Source: Hormiphora californensis
Taxonomy: Eukaryota; Ctenophora; Tentaculata; Cydippida; Pleurobrachiidae
Reading direction: 5' to 3'
NCBI GenBank assembly: GCA_020137815.1
Contig: CM035352.1
Coordinates: 2,210,529 to 2,274,528 of the forward strand
DNA length: 64,000 nt
Shown: positions 11,301-23,200 of the stretch, in pieces
Numbering within the stretch: position 1 is the first letter of the stretch
Layout: each line of letters opens with the position of its first letter
Notes under the pieces: model-generated
The model's input: only the letters and a program-made list of their open reading frames with translations
What the model was told of the DNA's origin: nothing
Database searches by the model: none
Position numbers and translations under genes: made by a program

Positions 11301-14300
11301 GATAACAGAGCACTGTCACTGCCCTTGAAGTAGACCTTGATGGATCCCGTCCTGGGTAGGCCGTCCCGTGATTGGTGGATGTGTCGCCTCATCACCGCTA
11401 ACCAGTGTTTCTTGAGGTGCTTGTTGGGAAAATGGAAGATGGCACGTTGGAGGATCTCGTCGTCTGCCAGGCCCTCTGTGGCCAGCCACCCCGCTATAAA
11501 ACAATTCTCCTGCTTCTCAACCTGACCAAACCCAACCAAGTCCGTATAGTTTGTCACCCACATGTTTCGTAGTTTCACTATCCGTGAAATCTTCATAGCT
11601 TTCCTGTTGTGTTTTGTCTTCCCAAACACTAGACACTGTTTAAAGAGATGGAGGTTGTAGTTATGGACCTCACTCTCCCACCTCACCTTCACCTTCTCTT
11701 CACTCCCCATGTAGAAGTCACAGGCGCTGTTTTTAGGCCGTTTTGGAGATACCATACCAATCATGATTTGCCGTTCTTCCTCCCGCTTCAGGGCGTTTAG
11801 GATATCAGGCGCTATTGTTTCCTCTTTGTACTTCCGACCTCCGATCTCAAATGTATCTCCCTGTGTTTCAGCGGCTTCAGTGGCCGCCATGGCATGTTTC
11901 ACCCTCTTATAACTTTTTCTGTTCCACTGTTTACTGTTCTCTGGTTCCTCATGCATTGTGACAATGTAGTTGGAAAATATCTTGGCAACATCACCACCCA
12001 AAATTCCCTCGATCCGCTTATAGCCATCCACCTGGCGCCTCTTGATGATGTCCTCATAGTTGCCGGGAATGAGACCATTGACCTTCTTCTTACAATTCAT
12101 CACATCGTGGAAATCGTTGTGGCAAAAGAGGGCATTGCTGGCATTCACACTCTTTATCAAGAAATCCTCAAAGAAATCTCGATAACTCATCAGACGACCA
12201 ATCTAGGGGGAGAAGAGAGAGGGTGGTAAACAAATCGATAACAAACACGGTAACATTGGAATTCCTGAGTGCTTTAGTAGCTGCAAATATACAAAGACTA
12301 CTTCAACTAACTAGTAAAATAACTGGCGAAGACCCAGCGGTCAGTACAGAGCGCTAGAATTATGGAACGTTGGAGCTCAGCAAGGATTGAGTCTCTAACC
12401 CCTCAGTCCTCCCTATTTTTTGTTTATATTTTATTAATAGCCTCGAAATAGACAATTCAGCCCGCAAAGCAATAGACGCTATTACTTGCATTTATTCCTA
12501 GAAATAAATTTCTGCAATCTAATGATATTCATACATATCAGTATATCACGGACATATTTGCATTCTTTCCTAATGAAATATCCACCACATAGGCTCGATA
12601 TAATTCTAGCTTGCAAGTAGAAACTCTTACTTAGCATGAGGGGGTGGGGGTGAGGTGTTAGGGGAGGCTTAATTTACTGTCCCTCTATTTTCGTGTTTGT
12701 TTAGGACATCAAACTAATGCCGACACCACCCCCATATCATGTGAACTATGCATTATATCCCCTATTTGTTCCCCTGCAGGTTCAATATTTTCCGCGGGTC
12801 AGTGATTTAAATTGTTATTTATTTCCGTTATCGCTCCGATAGAATATTCCTAAAGCAGAGTCTGATGGGGAAATATTACCCACTAACACACCCTTATCAA
12901 TAGCAGTAAAGTAAAGCTGCGGTCCCTATAATGGTAAAGGAGATGACCTGGCTTGGGCCCAAAATTAATATCCCACATAAAATCATTTAAAGCCGATCCC
13001 CCAGCCGTGGAATATAAAATATTTGCCCCCATGATCTTTACCGGCATAAGAATGAGATCCCGTAGAGACACAGTATCCATGTCCTGGGTGGTAGAGATTA
13101 GGGATGCGAAATCGTATGTTGCCATCTTCTCATCGTACTTCCTAGATAAAACAGAATGGAATAGCTCAGGGGAAATAAAATGGGGTAATAAAGGGGTGAA
13201 CTTCCTATAGGGTGGGATTAGGGGTTTAAATCGGGCATGATAGCTCGGGGATATACATACTAATATTACACCATGTGGGGGTAAAATCGGGGATTACAAC
13301 ATGCATCGGAGTAATAAAGGGTGAGGGGGAGAATATAGGTGTCAAGGTGGGAACTGGGAACTCGTGACTGAATAATAGGGTGATAAATCACCATTTCTTT
13401 CAACAAAATCCCTCTCTTTTTCTATGAAATGTTGGAAATGAAATGCTGCTCATTAGTATAACAGGGAGCAGCAGCTATAACAGCGGTACCCATCTGCTAC
13501 ATATCTCTGTTCCTCTTTTCTCTCAACCCATCTTTTATTCTGTCATCTCTATCTCTATCTTTCTCTCTCACACATCATCTTCTCCCAAATGCTGGCACAT
13601 CTCAAAAAGTCCTTCGTCCGCAAAAGTCTGGGTGTCTCACTCTAAGAAATGTGCATGCGCTAATAGTAACATTCCCCTCTCCCCTCATTTCTCACTAAAT
13701 CTTTCTCACTCTATATGGATGGCAGGACTCAGCAGCTCAGAATTAAAGTGAGATCATTACTTTTACTAAGGAGAACAAAAGAGAGATCGTTACACTATGC
13801 AAGGAGAGATCGTAAATGTCAATGTCTCACGTGTGATGGCTGCACGGTAGTCGGGAAGGGTTTGAAGCTAGAACATCTATCGACAAATTTGAAGATGATA
13901 CACGTGGATTTTGTGAATATAAACATGACCTATAAAGTAGCTTTCCTGTCTGGTATGTGCAACTCAGTACGGAATGTGGTGACGTATTGATCATACTAAG
14001 AACCGTTCTACATTTTTAACACTCCGCCGGGAGCGTGGAGACAGTAAAATATAACTAGGAAGGGCACAAACGACAACTCTTGTACCAGTTAAAAGAATGG
14101 TAAATTACTTACTCAAGTGCGGACTCCAAGTTATGACAAAAGTGACTGTAAGTCTCCCACAAGACATCATTCTGCAAGAAGATATCACCTGGCCGGGAAA
14201 CATGTAACTGACAATGGGTTAGGGAGGAGTATTTGTTTGTTCAAAGCAGGGTGTGGTGAGACAGACATTAGACAGGGTGGAGTAAGCCAAAAGAATATAT

Positions 14301-17300
14301 TATGGCATATCTATAACACTGGGTCATGAAGGATAATGATTCAGTACAGTATCAGTATATTTACCTATTTTAGTATTACTTTCAATATATTTACCTATTT
14401 TAGTGTTACTTTCATCCCACTTTTTCAGCTTGTCTTCCATCTAAACCGCAAGTTAAGATTTAGAAATTCAACTAGTACATATATCGTCAGAAATTGGAAA
14501 TTCTTACATGTGATATTATTAATGGAATATCTCTTGAATATTACGGAATATCATGATAATGTACAGTCGGACCCCGATTTAGGGACCCCCGATTTAGGGA
14601 CACCCCGATTTAGGGACAGGATTTTTTTCCCCCAAAAATTTTTTGAATTTTTTTTGTGAAATTTTTTGTGAAATTTTTTTGAAAAATTTTCAAAAAGATA
14701 CCAGCCACGTCCGAATCGTGTTTCGAATCAGTGAATCTTATCGCATGTCCTGCTGCTAATTAGAAGTTTCGGAACGAACCGATACGTGATCCCCATGCGG
14801 CCATTGAATCACAAGTTCACCAAGCGTCAAAATTTCGATTCGATGGGGATCACTTTTCGATTCGTTCCGAACCGTCTAATTAGCAGCAGGACATGTGATA
14901 AGATGTACCGATTCAAAACATGATTCGGACGTGGCTGGTATACGTTTAAAAAATTTTACAACTTTTTTGCAAAATTTTACAGTACGATTGTCAATGCTTT
15001 GATCGGTGCTCCCCATAAATTTTGAGAGAAAAAGTTATTTTGAAATTTTCATACTTCCTAACCCGGTTAGGGTGCCCCGATTCGGCATGGTATCACGTAT
15101 CGGTTCGTTTTGAACCCGATAATTAGACAGGACATCCAGTAAGCTGCACTGATTCGAAACACAAATCGGACGGGCTGGTATAACTTAGAAAATTTTTCCA
15201 CATTTTTTTTGAAAAAAAATTATTTTATATTTTCCTATTTCTAATCAGAAATGATCATGTCATCAATATATGAATATTGCATATATAACAGTTAGAGGTA
15301 GTCTTAATAATATAGCATATTGGGCATAAAATAGGTTTTTATGGGTCAAATATGGCTCACCCCGATTTAGTGGACACCCCGATTTAGTGGACAAGACCCT
15401 TTCCCCCGAGGCTGTCCCTAAATCGGGGTCCGACTGTACTACATTAACCGTAGTATTATGCACTATGCTGCAGGGACATCACACACACACATCACCCACA
15501 CACATGATATTGATCAAGCCTTGATCAAGCCTTGATCAAGGCTTGATCAATATCATGTGTGTGGGTGATGTGTGTGTGTGATGTCCCTGCAGCATAGTGC
15601 ATAATACTACGGTTAATGTAGTACATTATCATGATATGTGAGCGCTGCAGATAACTTGTGCCCTGTTTAATACGCCTAACTGGTTAGAAAGCAAGAACCC
15701 TGTTTAAACACAAGGATTGTTGCTGTTCGAGATATCCGATATAAAGATAGTGCTAATACATCAGATCAGTACTGTGGGAATATGATATGCGCCTAGATAT
15801 ATCGAATCCAGTGGATCGCTTGGTTACTTCCTTCGTTAGCCCTTTGGGGACGATAAGCCCCCTGTCGACAGAATTCTCTAAAACTTTCTGGAGACACTCA
15901 CTTTGAACCTACTTGAACGCATGAAAAGGAATTTTGGTTCTACCACCTGTATTTCTATTGGGTCACCTGTGACCCAATCGTCCCCTAACGCTAAAATAGG
16001 AATTGAGATTTTGCCGCTATTTTGCCCGATAACTCGAAAACCGCTCATTTTAGACCCTATGTTTGTTCAGAACACTTATATAAACCCGGCCATTCTGCAC
16101 AGTTTGCACACCATATGGGCCTCTCTATCTCATCTGTAGCCGATTTTAGAATTTCAAAATTGGCCGAGATGAAAAATTTTCTGAAGGAGCACGGATCTCA
16201 AAAAAATTTTCATCGACTCCCTAAGATGTTGAGATAACAATGATGGAGTCGGTTAGTCGCTAGCACCTGTTTAAAAAATGCCGTTTTAGACTTTTATCGG
16301 GGGCCATTCCTTTAGAAATGCTCGTAAAATGCAAATTTCTGTTTTAGCGTTAGGGGACGGTTGGGTCACAGGTGACCCAGCACTTTGAAGGCCTCTAAGA
16401 GGCACAAAATTTGGAATATCACCCTGAAACTTTACCCCGGGGTAAAATACACACTTTTCTTGCATTTTCCAAGTCCATTTTAAGTATACTCGTACCAATT
16501 TTGAGGTATGGCCATTAAACTACCCATTTTGCCTACCAAATGCACTGTTTTAGCCCTGTTTTCGGAAGACGACAACTGCAGAGGCTCAAAACGACCTCAA
16601 AATGCTAGAAAAATGTATGGTTCAACCCTAGAAACGATTTAAAACTTTCAAATATGGTCTAGAAAGACGCTATATGGGTTCAAAGTTGTGGGTCACCTGT
16701 GACCCAATCGTCTCCAAAGGGTTAAACAAGCATTGAAACTGGAGGGTTGGAGTAACTCATATACAGTGCGGCACATTAATGTGTTTGTATCTGATTTTTC
16801 GGAATGACCAGTTGGGCTATTAAACAGTAATCACGACATATTAATTGTATTACGGAATATCTTGACGTCATGTAATTGTGACATTATTTAGTAGTACCTA
16901 CCTTGTCAAACATAGCTGCACTGATTTCTATGCAGTCCTTGATGCGTGTTAGCATCATCTTATCCAGTTCCTCGCTAGTAACCACATATGTCCTGGGAGA
17001 AATGGGGTTATCATCGGTATATAATAGGATATATGGATTAATTTAGATTGTGAAAAGATTCAGTAATATTCATGCTTTATTATGTACTGCTTTCAATGTA
17101 AAAGATGTTTAACTCCATGCACATCATGGTGGAGGGGCTGAGTGGTTCACACACTGTTCACACACTGTTCACACTGGGTTCACACTGGGTTCACACTGGG
17201 TTCACACACTGGGTTCACACTGGGTTCACACACTGGGTTCACATTGATTTCACACTGGGTTCACACTGGGTTCACACACTAGTTCACACACTGTTCACAC

Positions 17301-18478
17301 TGGGTTCACACTGGGTTCACACATCACACTTGATTGCCAAGCTTTGCCCGGGGGGTTTAATTGCTGTACAAACCCAACTGTATTTAACTGCTTTTCATAA
17401 AAAACACCCCGATCATTGCAGCTAACACATGCTAAGTTGATCTCTAAAATCTGCAAACCTAGATACGGATCCTGTTTTTGAGTTCCCAGTTACAGGCAAT
17501 TCCACCTGTTCCCCGTGAGGTGCCCCATCACACAACAGACTGCAGGAGAGCACGTGGCCAGATGAACACGTGATGTCCATATATGGTGTTGTGCCCATAT
17601 TTGGACGTAACATGACACCAAATATGAACTGTGAGTGGTAGTAGTGTGTATGTGGCAGTGAAGTGCCTCGTCAGGAGGGTATTATTATACCTCTTGCCTA
17701 ACAAGGATTGTCCTTGTTAACACAAAAAATGGAAAGCATCATACACTTTTATAAAAAGAGAGAATGAAGAATGCAGGCAATGAAAAAGAAAATTGTCTTT
17801 GATGCAAAAATGAAAGAAAAAGTTAAATACATGGAGTTTATTTTAAATTAAATCTTTCTTTCTATCTCTCATACTGCATTTTCGGAACGTGTTCGTCTCG
17901 ACATTGCGCATCGCGGGCTGTACCAAACCCGGGTGAACAAGCTAACAATAGTGCAATTACATGCGCGCGATGTACTATATCGCATGGAAGTTCACTATTG
18001 TTAGCTCGTTCACCCGGGTTAGCTCGTTCACCCGCGACGCGCAATGTCGAGACGAACACGCTCCGAAAAGAGAGCATTATGCTCTCTGGCCCTTTCTCTC
18101 TAATGTACCTTAATTGTACGATGTATAGATCAGAAAGGGATGTTAGTTGGTCACGATACTTTTTCTCCGTCAACTTTAGATCATTAACACACGCGTACAG
18201 GCTGTTTGGACCTGAAAGGAGGGATCTGTTCATCGCGATTTAGAGTTATAGGAAACGAATCCGGACGAAGCTGTTATATTAGATAGATAGTCTAGAGCTA
18301 AATCATACGAGTGATTGTTATGTTCTAACCCATCTTTTACGGGGCCCGAGGGCGAGGTGAAAGAGGCCAGGTTCAAGCAAGGCATATTATATGAGTGATA
18401 TCGTACTGAACAACAAAAAACGTGGGAAGTGTGAAAAATATTACCATGGATAGAGGGAGTATCATTCGTCTTCTGCAT
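5386..18478 (-). CDS. ARHGAP20-like RhoGAP with DH-like N-terminus (copy 1, 11 exons, 1160 aa)
   Basis: Exons, all phase-consistent with GT-AG borders: 18478-18445, 18211-18109, 16992-16902, 12202-10196, 9976-9846, 8083-7903, 7784-7452, 7346-7113, 6074-5973, 5761-5572, 5462-5386 (TGA). Residues about 10-140 are helical with DH-start-like features (NDLKLTEKKYRDQL, SEELDKMMLTRIK). A PH-like domain spans about 245-355 (HLFKQCLVFG, KKHWLAVMRRHI), an RA-like domain about 363-465, and RhoGAP about 530-735. The arginine finger is R570 in GIFRIPG. The tail has Ser-rich, Lys/Gln-rich and poly-Pro segments and ends ESYV, a possible PDZ ligand. RhoGAPs speed GTP hydrolysis by Rho-family GTPases. The PH-RA-RhoGAP order and the closing FLLKNVDELFG match ARHGAP20. 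Residue 605-625 around LKxFLR reads out of register, and the structural Asn is Ala. The start ATG is provisional because the frame stays open upstream. Confidence 0.85.
6084..6908. repeat. 47-bp minisatellite, about 17 copies
   Basis: The unit runs CAGTGGTTTGCAGGGGTCAA, then TGTTTGGTGTGCTTTAAAAT, then CAGTGGG (47 bp). Copies are nearly identical; a few are 49 bp with GGGTGCAG in place of GGGCAG. The array occupies most of RhoGAP copy 1 intron 8 and abuts the acceptor of exon 9, whose last intronic bases are a diverged unit. Protein-like translations of the array are repeat artefacts. Confidence 0.95.
8480..8636. mobile_element. 157-bp TA-flanked miniature element, CAGTCGGACCCCG family
   Basis: It begins CAGTCGGACCCCG and ends CGGGGTCCGACTG, with TA on each side (8478-8479, 8637-8638). 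It contains repeated GATTTAGTGGCACCCC modules. Related copies lie at 14564-15436 and 29396-29581. TA duplication and CAG...CTG ends suit a pogo/Tigger-type Tc1/mariner miniature element. Confidence 0.8.
9122..9571. mobile_element. TTAA-flanked palindromic element nested in the hAT-like element
   Basis: TTAA at 9118-9121 and 9572-9575 flanks complementary arms (AGGTTGACAAGATACC ... GGTATCTTGTCAACCT). The arms stay complementary through TAGGGGGTCTAC/GTAGACCCCCTA. TTAA targets are typical of piggyBac-type insertion. There is no coding frame. Confidence 0.6.
12203..14547. other. Intronic sequence of RhoGAP copy 1
   Basis: Unannotated intron upstream (minus sense) of the 2-kb exon. An 80-codon open frame at 12883-13125 has no splice or family support. 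No exon, RNA gene or clear transposon end is seen. Confidence 0.5.
14548..15637. mobile_element. Palindromic (foldback) element split by a TA-family insertion
   Basis: The right arm (about 15531-15637) is the reverse complement of a left arm made of 14548-14563 plus 15439-15530. Arms share GCACTATGCTGCAGGGACAT and TGATATTGATCAAG. The interruption is exactly the CAGTCGGACC element plus one duplicated TA. Confidence 0.75.
14564..15436. mobile_element. CAGTCGGACCCCG-family element, 873 bp
   Basis: CAGTCGGACCCCGATTTA begins the element and TAAATCGGGGTCCGACTG ends it, with TA at 14562-14563 and 15437-15438. The interior has further inverted repeats (GGCTGGTAT, GATACGTGAT) and long T/A runs but no coding frame. 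It is larger than its relatives at 8480 and 29396. Confidence 0.8.
15840..16721. mobile_element. piggyBac-like non-autonomous element with TTAA-type flank
   Basis: The left end is TTAG/CCCTTTGGGGACGAT and the right end ATCGTCTCCAAAGGG/TTAA. CCC...GGG ends next to TTAA suit piggyBac, if TTAG is a mutated TTAA. TGGGTCAC-CT-GTGACCCA (or its complement) occurs three times, at 15959-15976, 16362-16379 and 16689-16706. It lies in RhoGAP copy 1 intron 3. Confidence 0.55.
17146..17322. repeat. TTCACACTGGG short tandem repeat
   Basis: About 14 copies of an 11-13-bp unit (TTCACACTGGG, with TTCACACACTG variants) lie in RhoGAP copy 1 intron 2. Confidence 0.9.
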
Positions 18479-18547
18479 AACTATATTTCGTCCTATCCGC
18501 CTCCTCCTCTCACCCCGCCATCTCCGCACATCCACTATATAATATGG

Positions 18548-18560
18548 TGAGAGAGAGAGA

Positions 18561-18631
<71 letters not shown>
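18548..18631. repeat. (GA)n microsatellite upstream of RhoGAP copy 1
   Basis: A nearly pure GA tract lies 70 bp upstream of the proposed start codon (minus sense), in the likely promoter or 5' UTR. Confidence 0.9.
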
Positions 18632-18633
<2 letters not shown>

Positions 18634-19490
18634 AGCCATGTTTGGAGATATATTTACAGAAACAAGGTAATGCTGTTACGCATGTGCTGTGTGCGGGGAG
18701 CACACTAGTGAAAGAAATGTAACAAACTGAGCAGCATGTGTGACAGCAGGGAAAAGAGATAGGAGAAGAGAAAAAAGATAGGGTAGTTGGAGAAGGAGGA
18801 GGAGAAAAAGATAGGGTAGTTGGAGAAGGAGAAGGAGAAGGATGAGGGAGGTCATAAAAGAACCAGAGAAGGTTGTGTTGTAACTATGGCTTCACAAAAT
18901 ACGTAAAGAACACTCCCAATAAGTTCCTAGCTGAACTTCTCTCTTGTTCACATAAACCTTCTCAATATTATAATATGCAGGTAAAGCCCATAAAAATCTC
19001 CTCTATCGCCTTTTCCTCTTTCCCTTAGAGCTGTGATACAAAAATAAAGCCAACATACACAGATCCAAGCCAATATTTTATACAGTTGAAAACAGAAATT
19101 AGCCCCATCAGTGTAAGAGCAAAACATACAAAATAAGAAAAAGCGAATAAAACTTTCAGAAGGCATGGTGTTTCGAAAATTAACACACGCAACACGCATA
19201 ACAACTCATTTACACGAATTACCTGCTGACCATGTGTTGAGTGTGTGTGTGTGGATACAGGGCGGGGGAATAAGGAGGGGTAAAAAAATAATAAATATAT
19301 ATTCGCAGTTCTCAAATATTCAAGGATGTATAAAATGTCAAGTAGATTGAAAACAAATATGAAATTTGGCCCGCATGCATAGAAATAAAGCAGTTATAGT
19401 ATGAACATGTATACACTTTCGAAGTGGGAGTAACAAAAAAGAAGCAGCTGAGATGTCTCTGATCTCCCTCTTTTTCCCTCATTACCCCTC

Positions 19491-19499
19491 TTTTTTTTT

Positions 19500-19552
<53 letters not shown>

Positions 19553-19633
19553 TTCTCTCCCCCTCTCTCTCACTCTCTCTCTCTCTCCTAAGAAAACAGA
19601 TGCGGGATGACACCAGTCTCGTGTTCCTCCTTT

Positions 19634-19700
<67 letters not shown>

Positions 19701-19705
19701 GGAGT

Positions 19706-19740
<35 letters not shown>

Positions 19741-19872
19741 GAAAGCGAGCATGACTCATGAGATCCATATCAACATCTTGACAATGTTGTCGGAGAAATT
19801 TGCCTCAGATCACAAGCGTCAAGAGTAGCTCGACAGTATCCTTCTCCTTCTTCTATCTCTCTCTCTCCTCTC

Positions 19873-19934
<62 letters not shown>

Positions 19935-19950
19935 CCTCTCTCTCTCTCCC
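19491..19950. repeat. Alternating TC / GA / TC tracts between the RhoGAP genes
   Basis: (TC)n at about 19503-19588, (GA)n at about 19634-19743 and (TC)n at about 19855-19950. Neighbouring tracts are complementary, so they can pair as hairpins or form triplex (H-DNA). The segment separates copy 1's 5' end from copy 2's 3' end. The Arg-Glu and Ser-Leu readings are not genes. Confidence 0.9.
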
Positions 19951-20210
19951 ATCTCGTGGAACGTGCTACAACAACAAGAGCTCTGTACAATGAAGGGAAA
20001 TGGCGCCAGTCCAATAGCACATACAAACTGGAATTTACACACACGAACACATACCCCGCACGAGTCTCATTCTCTCTCTCACTTTTTCTCTCTGTCTTTC
20101 TTTCTTTCTCTATCTCTCATTCTCTCTCTCTCCAACTGCATCCAATTAAAGGTGGTTAATTACCCCCATTTAACAGACTCTCTCCCCGCAACAATTACGT
20201 CTCCTCCTCC

Positions 20211-23200
20211 TCAACCTCCCCCATTCACTCCCTCCTCCTCCCCTCCTCCACCAGCACCCTCCTTATTTCCAGTGTCATGTTCCTGGATACTAGTCCTCAT
20301 TAACTTCCACAATCTATCCTCCTCATCCTCATCTTCCTCGTCGCTTGCCAGCGCCTTGCTTCTCCTACTCACCACCTCCTCTGTGACACTGCCCGTATGA
20401 TGCGATGAGAAGGCCCGAGGTTCACTACCCACTAACTCTATTGTGTTGTTCAGCAAGAACTCAACGATCACACAGGGGGTCTGGCGTCGGTCTTTATCTG
20501 CCAGGATTGAAAGGGCTGCTGCATCTTCAGGCCAAGATATCAAGCTTGGTCCTATACAGGTGGCGAGGGTCTTACAGTCCATTAGGTTGACCGAGGAAAA
20601 GGAATCAATTCGGCGTAGGAGATGTAGAACGTATCGTAGTAAAGTGAGATTATTCGGGGGCACCTTGTTCAAAATCTCTCTCATCCTCACACAAGCACTG
20701 TCAGGGTCTTTCTCCCTGCTTTCCCGCCATCCCTCCAGCGTGGGAAAGAGGTATTTGGGAACCAAACCCCCGGGTAGGGAGCGGAAAAAGTATTTTAGCA
20801 GGGATGCCGCGACATTTGGCATGAAGAATCTATCCTGTTGCTCCTCCGCCATCCAGTCGATCTTCTCCCCCGCTTCTAACCGCTTCTCATATCCCTTCTG
20901 AACGACCAGAGACCCCGGAATTCGGAAGATCCCCTCACAATTGTAACAGTTCCGGTAGATGTACAACATGAGATCTAGAATGTACACTGGTACCTGGTTG
21001 TCAGCCATGAATGTGCTCAGTTCCACCCCAAAGACTGTGTTGGCAGGGGTAACGGTTGCTAGGAGAGATGTAGAGGAGGAGATTCTGGGTCGTGATGCAG
21101 ACCGGGTGTTGCCTTTAACGGTAAAACTGAAGACTGACCGGGCGGCCATTGGGTTAGAAGTTGGACTGGTCCGATCAGAGCTCTCCTGGAGAACAAATAT
21201 ATACTGTAAATCCTGATCAGAGGTCCCTGGCACGCACATCTTGTACTCATGTTGGAGAACCAGTGGCCTCTCCATCCAAACTAGCTCTTCCTCACTCACA
21301 ATCGTTGTGTTTTGAAGGACGAGAAAGGAGAGGGTGTAAGCGTTATCGATCATCTGACAGACCCTGACCGCCTCCGTGATAACATCTTGTACAGAGGTGG
21401 AGAGTTCAACTTGCAGTTCCTGACAACTCATCCCTTGCCACATACTATCACCCGGTACCTGGACCCTACTGTCTGACTTCTTAAAATACACCTTGATAAC
21501 ACCCTTAGAGAGACCCTGCATCTTCTCCTGGCTCCGTGTGATGTGTCTCTGGAGCAGGGTGAACCAGTGGACTCTGCTGACCTTGGAAGGGAAACTGAAT
21601 ATCACTCTGTGTAGGAGTTCATCGTCAACCGCAAAACCAATCCAAGTTGCCAGGAAGGCATTCTCAGGTCTCTCAATGTGTTTGAATCCCGTACTATCTT
21701 TATACTCGCTGATACACATTTGTTTTAGTTTGACAACCCTCACAATTCTCATACTCCTGCCACGGACCTTGCTGAAGATGAGCAACTGATCGAAAAGAAG
21801 GAGTTGGTATGTGTGGACCTCTGTTTCCCATCTCACTTTCACCTTTCCAATACTGTTCACATAATAGTCGGAAGCATGGGTTGCTTTGGCAGCGTCCGGC
21901 CGTGGTGGTTTCACCCCTGTCAGAATGTTTACATGTTCTTCCTTCTTCAGGGCGTTCAAAATGTCTGGAGTTAGTTCTGAGGCGTCATATTGATGGCCGC
22001 CTAACTCGAATTTCTCACTTGTAGTCGAGGTAGATGAGGTGGATGAGCGGTGATGATTGTTATTATTATTGGATCCACCGATCAGATCTGCAGATGTCCT
22101 GGATCGGTTAAAACTCTTCTTGATTTCCTTTCGTTTCCACCGTTTTCCCGTATCAGGTTCCTCGTGAAGAAGTTTGATAAAGGTCGAGAATTCTCCTCCT
22201 GCAATATCTCCAAGCATTCCTTCAATCCGCCGGTATTCGTCAACCTGCAGTGTGCAATTAGTAAACCAAGTTGGCTTCGTGTAGGGGTGACTGCGTCACC
22301 AATAAACCAAGCTACTCTCGGGATTCTCAAACCAGTAAGTAAACACAAACTCTAAATGATTTGCACCACCTAGAATAACTGCATACCTCTCTCCGTCGGA
22401 TAAGATCAGTGTAACTGTCAGGTAGGTTTTTTCCCCCCCCTTTTCTTGCTGCAAAAACCAAAATCGGGTTAAAATTAAATTGCTTGAGGGATTTTTCTAG
22501 AAACGCCTCAAAGAATTCTTTGTACCGTCGTAATCTTTCAATCTGAATGAAGGAGAAAATGGGAAAGTGAGAGGATTAAGAAAAAAATAAAAAGGAGAAG
22601 AGAGAGAAGAGAGAGAGGGGGAAGAAGGGGAAGGGGGGGCCCGAGGGGGGGGGAAGAGGGGAGGGGCCCCCCTTTTTTTTTGTTTTTTTTTTTTTCCCCC
22701 TTTTTTCCCTGTTTTTTTTTTTTTTTGCCCCCCCAGAAGACCTACAAAAAATTTTTTAATTCGGGGGTTCGTTATTTTTTCAACGATTGAGACAATTTTA
22801 AAATTTAAAATATTTTTCTCAAGGGTTGCAAAGGTTTTGAATAGACAGCACGCTAGGTTGGAATCGTAAGAGAGACCTGCGGGGAAACACGGGGGAAAAA
22901 AACCCCGGGGGAAGTCCGGGTTAAATGGCAATTGTTGGGTACCAAGCATAAAAATAAATGGGGGGGGGGCGGACTCTAATAAAAGGGTCTCTTTGCCTAC
23001 AAACCCAAAGAGGGTTTTAGGTCTAAACCAGTTTTATATTAGTCCCCCCGATTTAAGTGGTATCCAAAAAGGGGGGGAAAAAATGGACAAAGGGTCCCAC
23101 AAATGGATCAAAAATTTTATTTTATTTGGAAAAAAATTTGCCATAAATTGCAAAAAAACGGGGGGCCAAAAAAGGCGGTCCACTGTGTTTTGTAAGTTTT

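Noticed and set aside
12883-13125. 80-codon minus-strand frame (MATYDFASLIS...)
   Set aside because: No family resemblance or splice sites, and a similar-length frame overlaps on the other strand. Treated as chance within a RhoGAP intron.
17862-18108. Continuation of the copy 1 exon 2 frame past the GTACAT donor
   Set aside because: The spliced version joins in phase to the 16992 exon and is mirrored in copy 2. The read-through covers an inverted repeat (GAACGTGTTCGTCTCGACAT and its partner near 18040).
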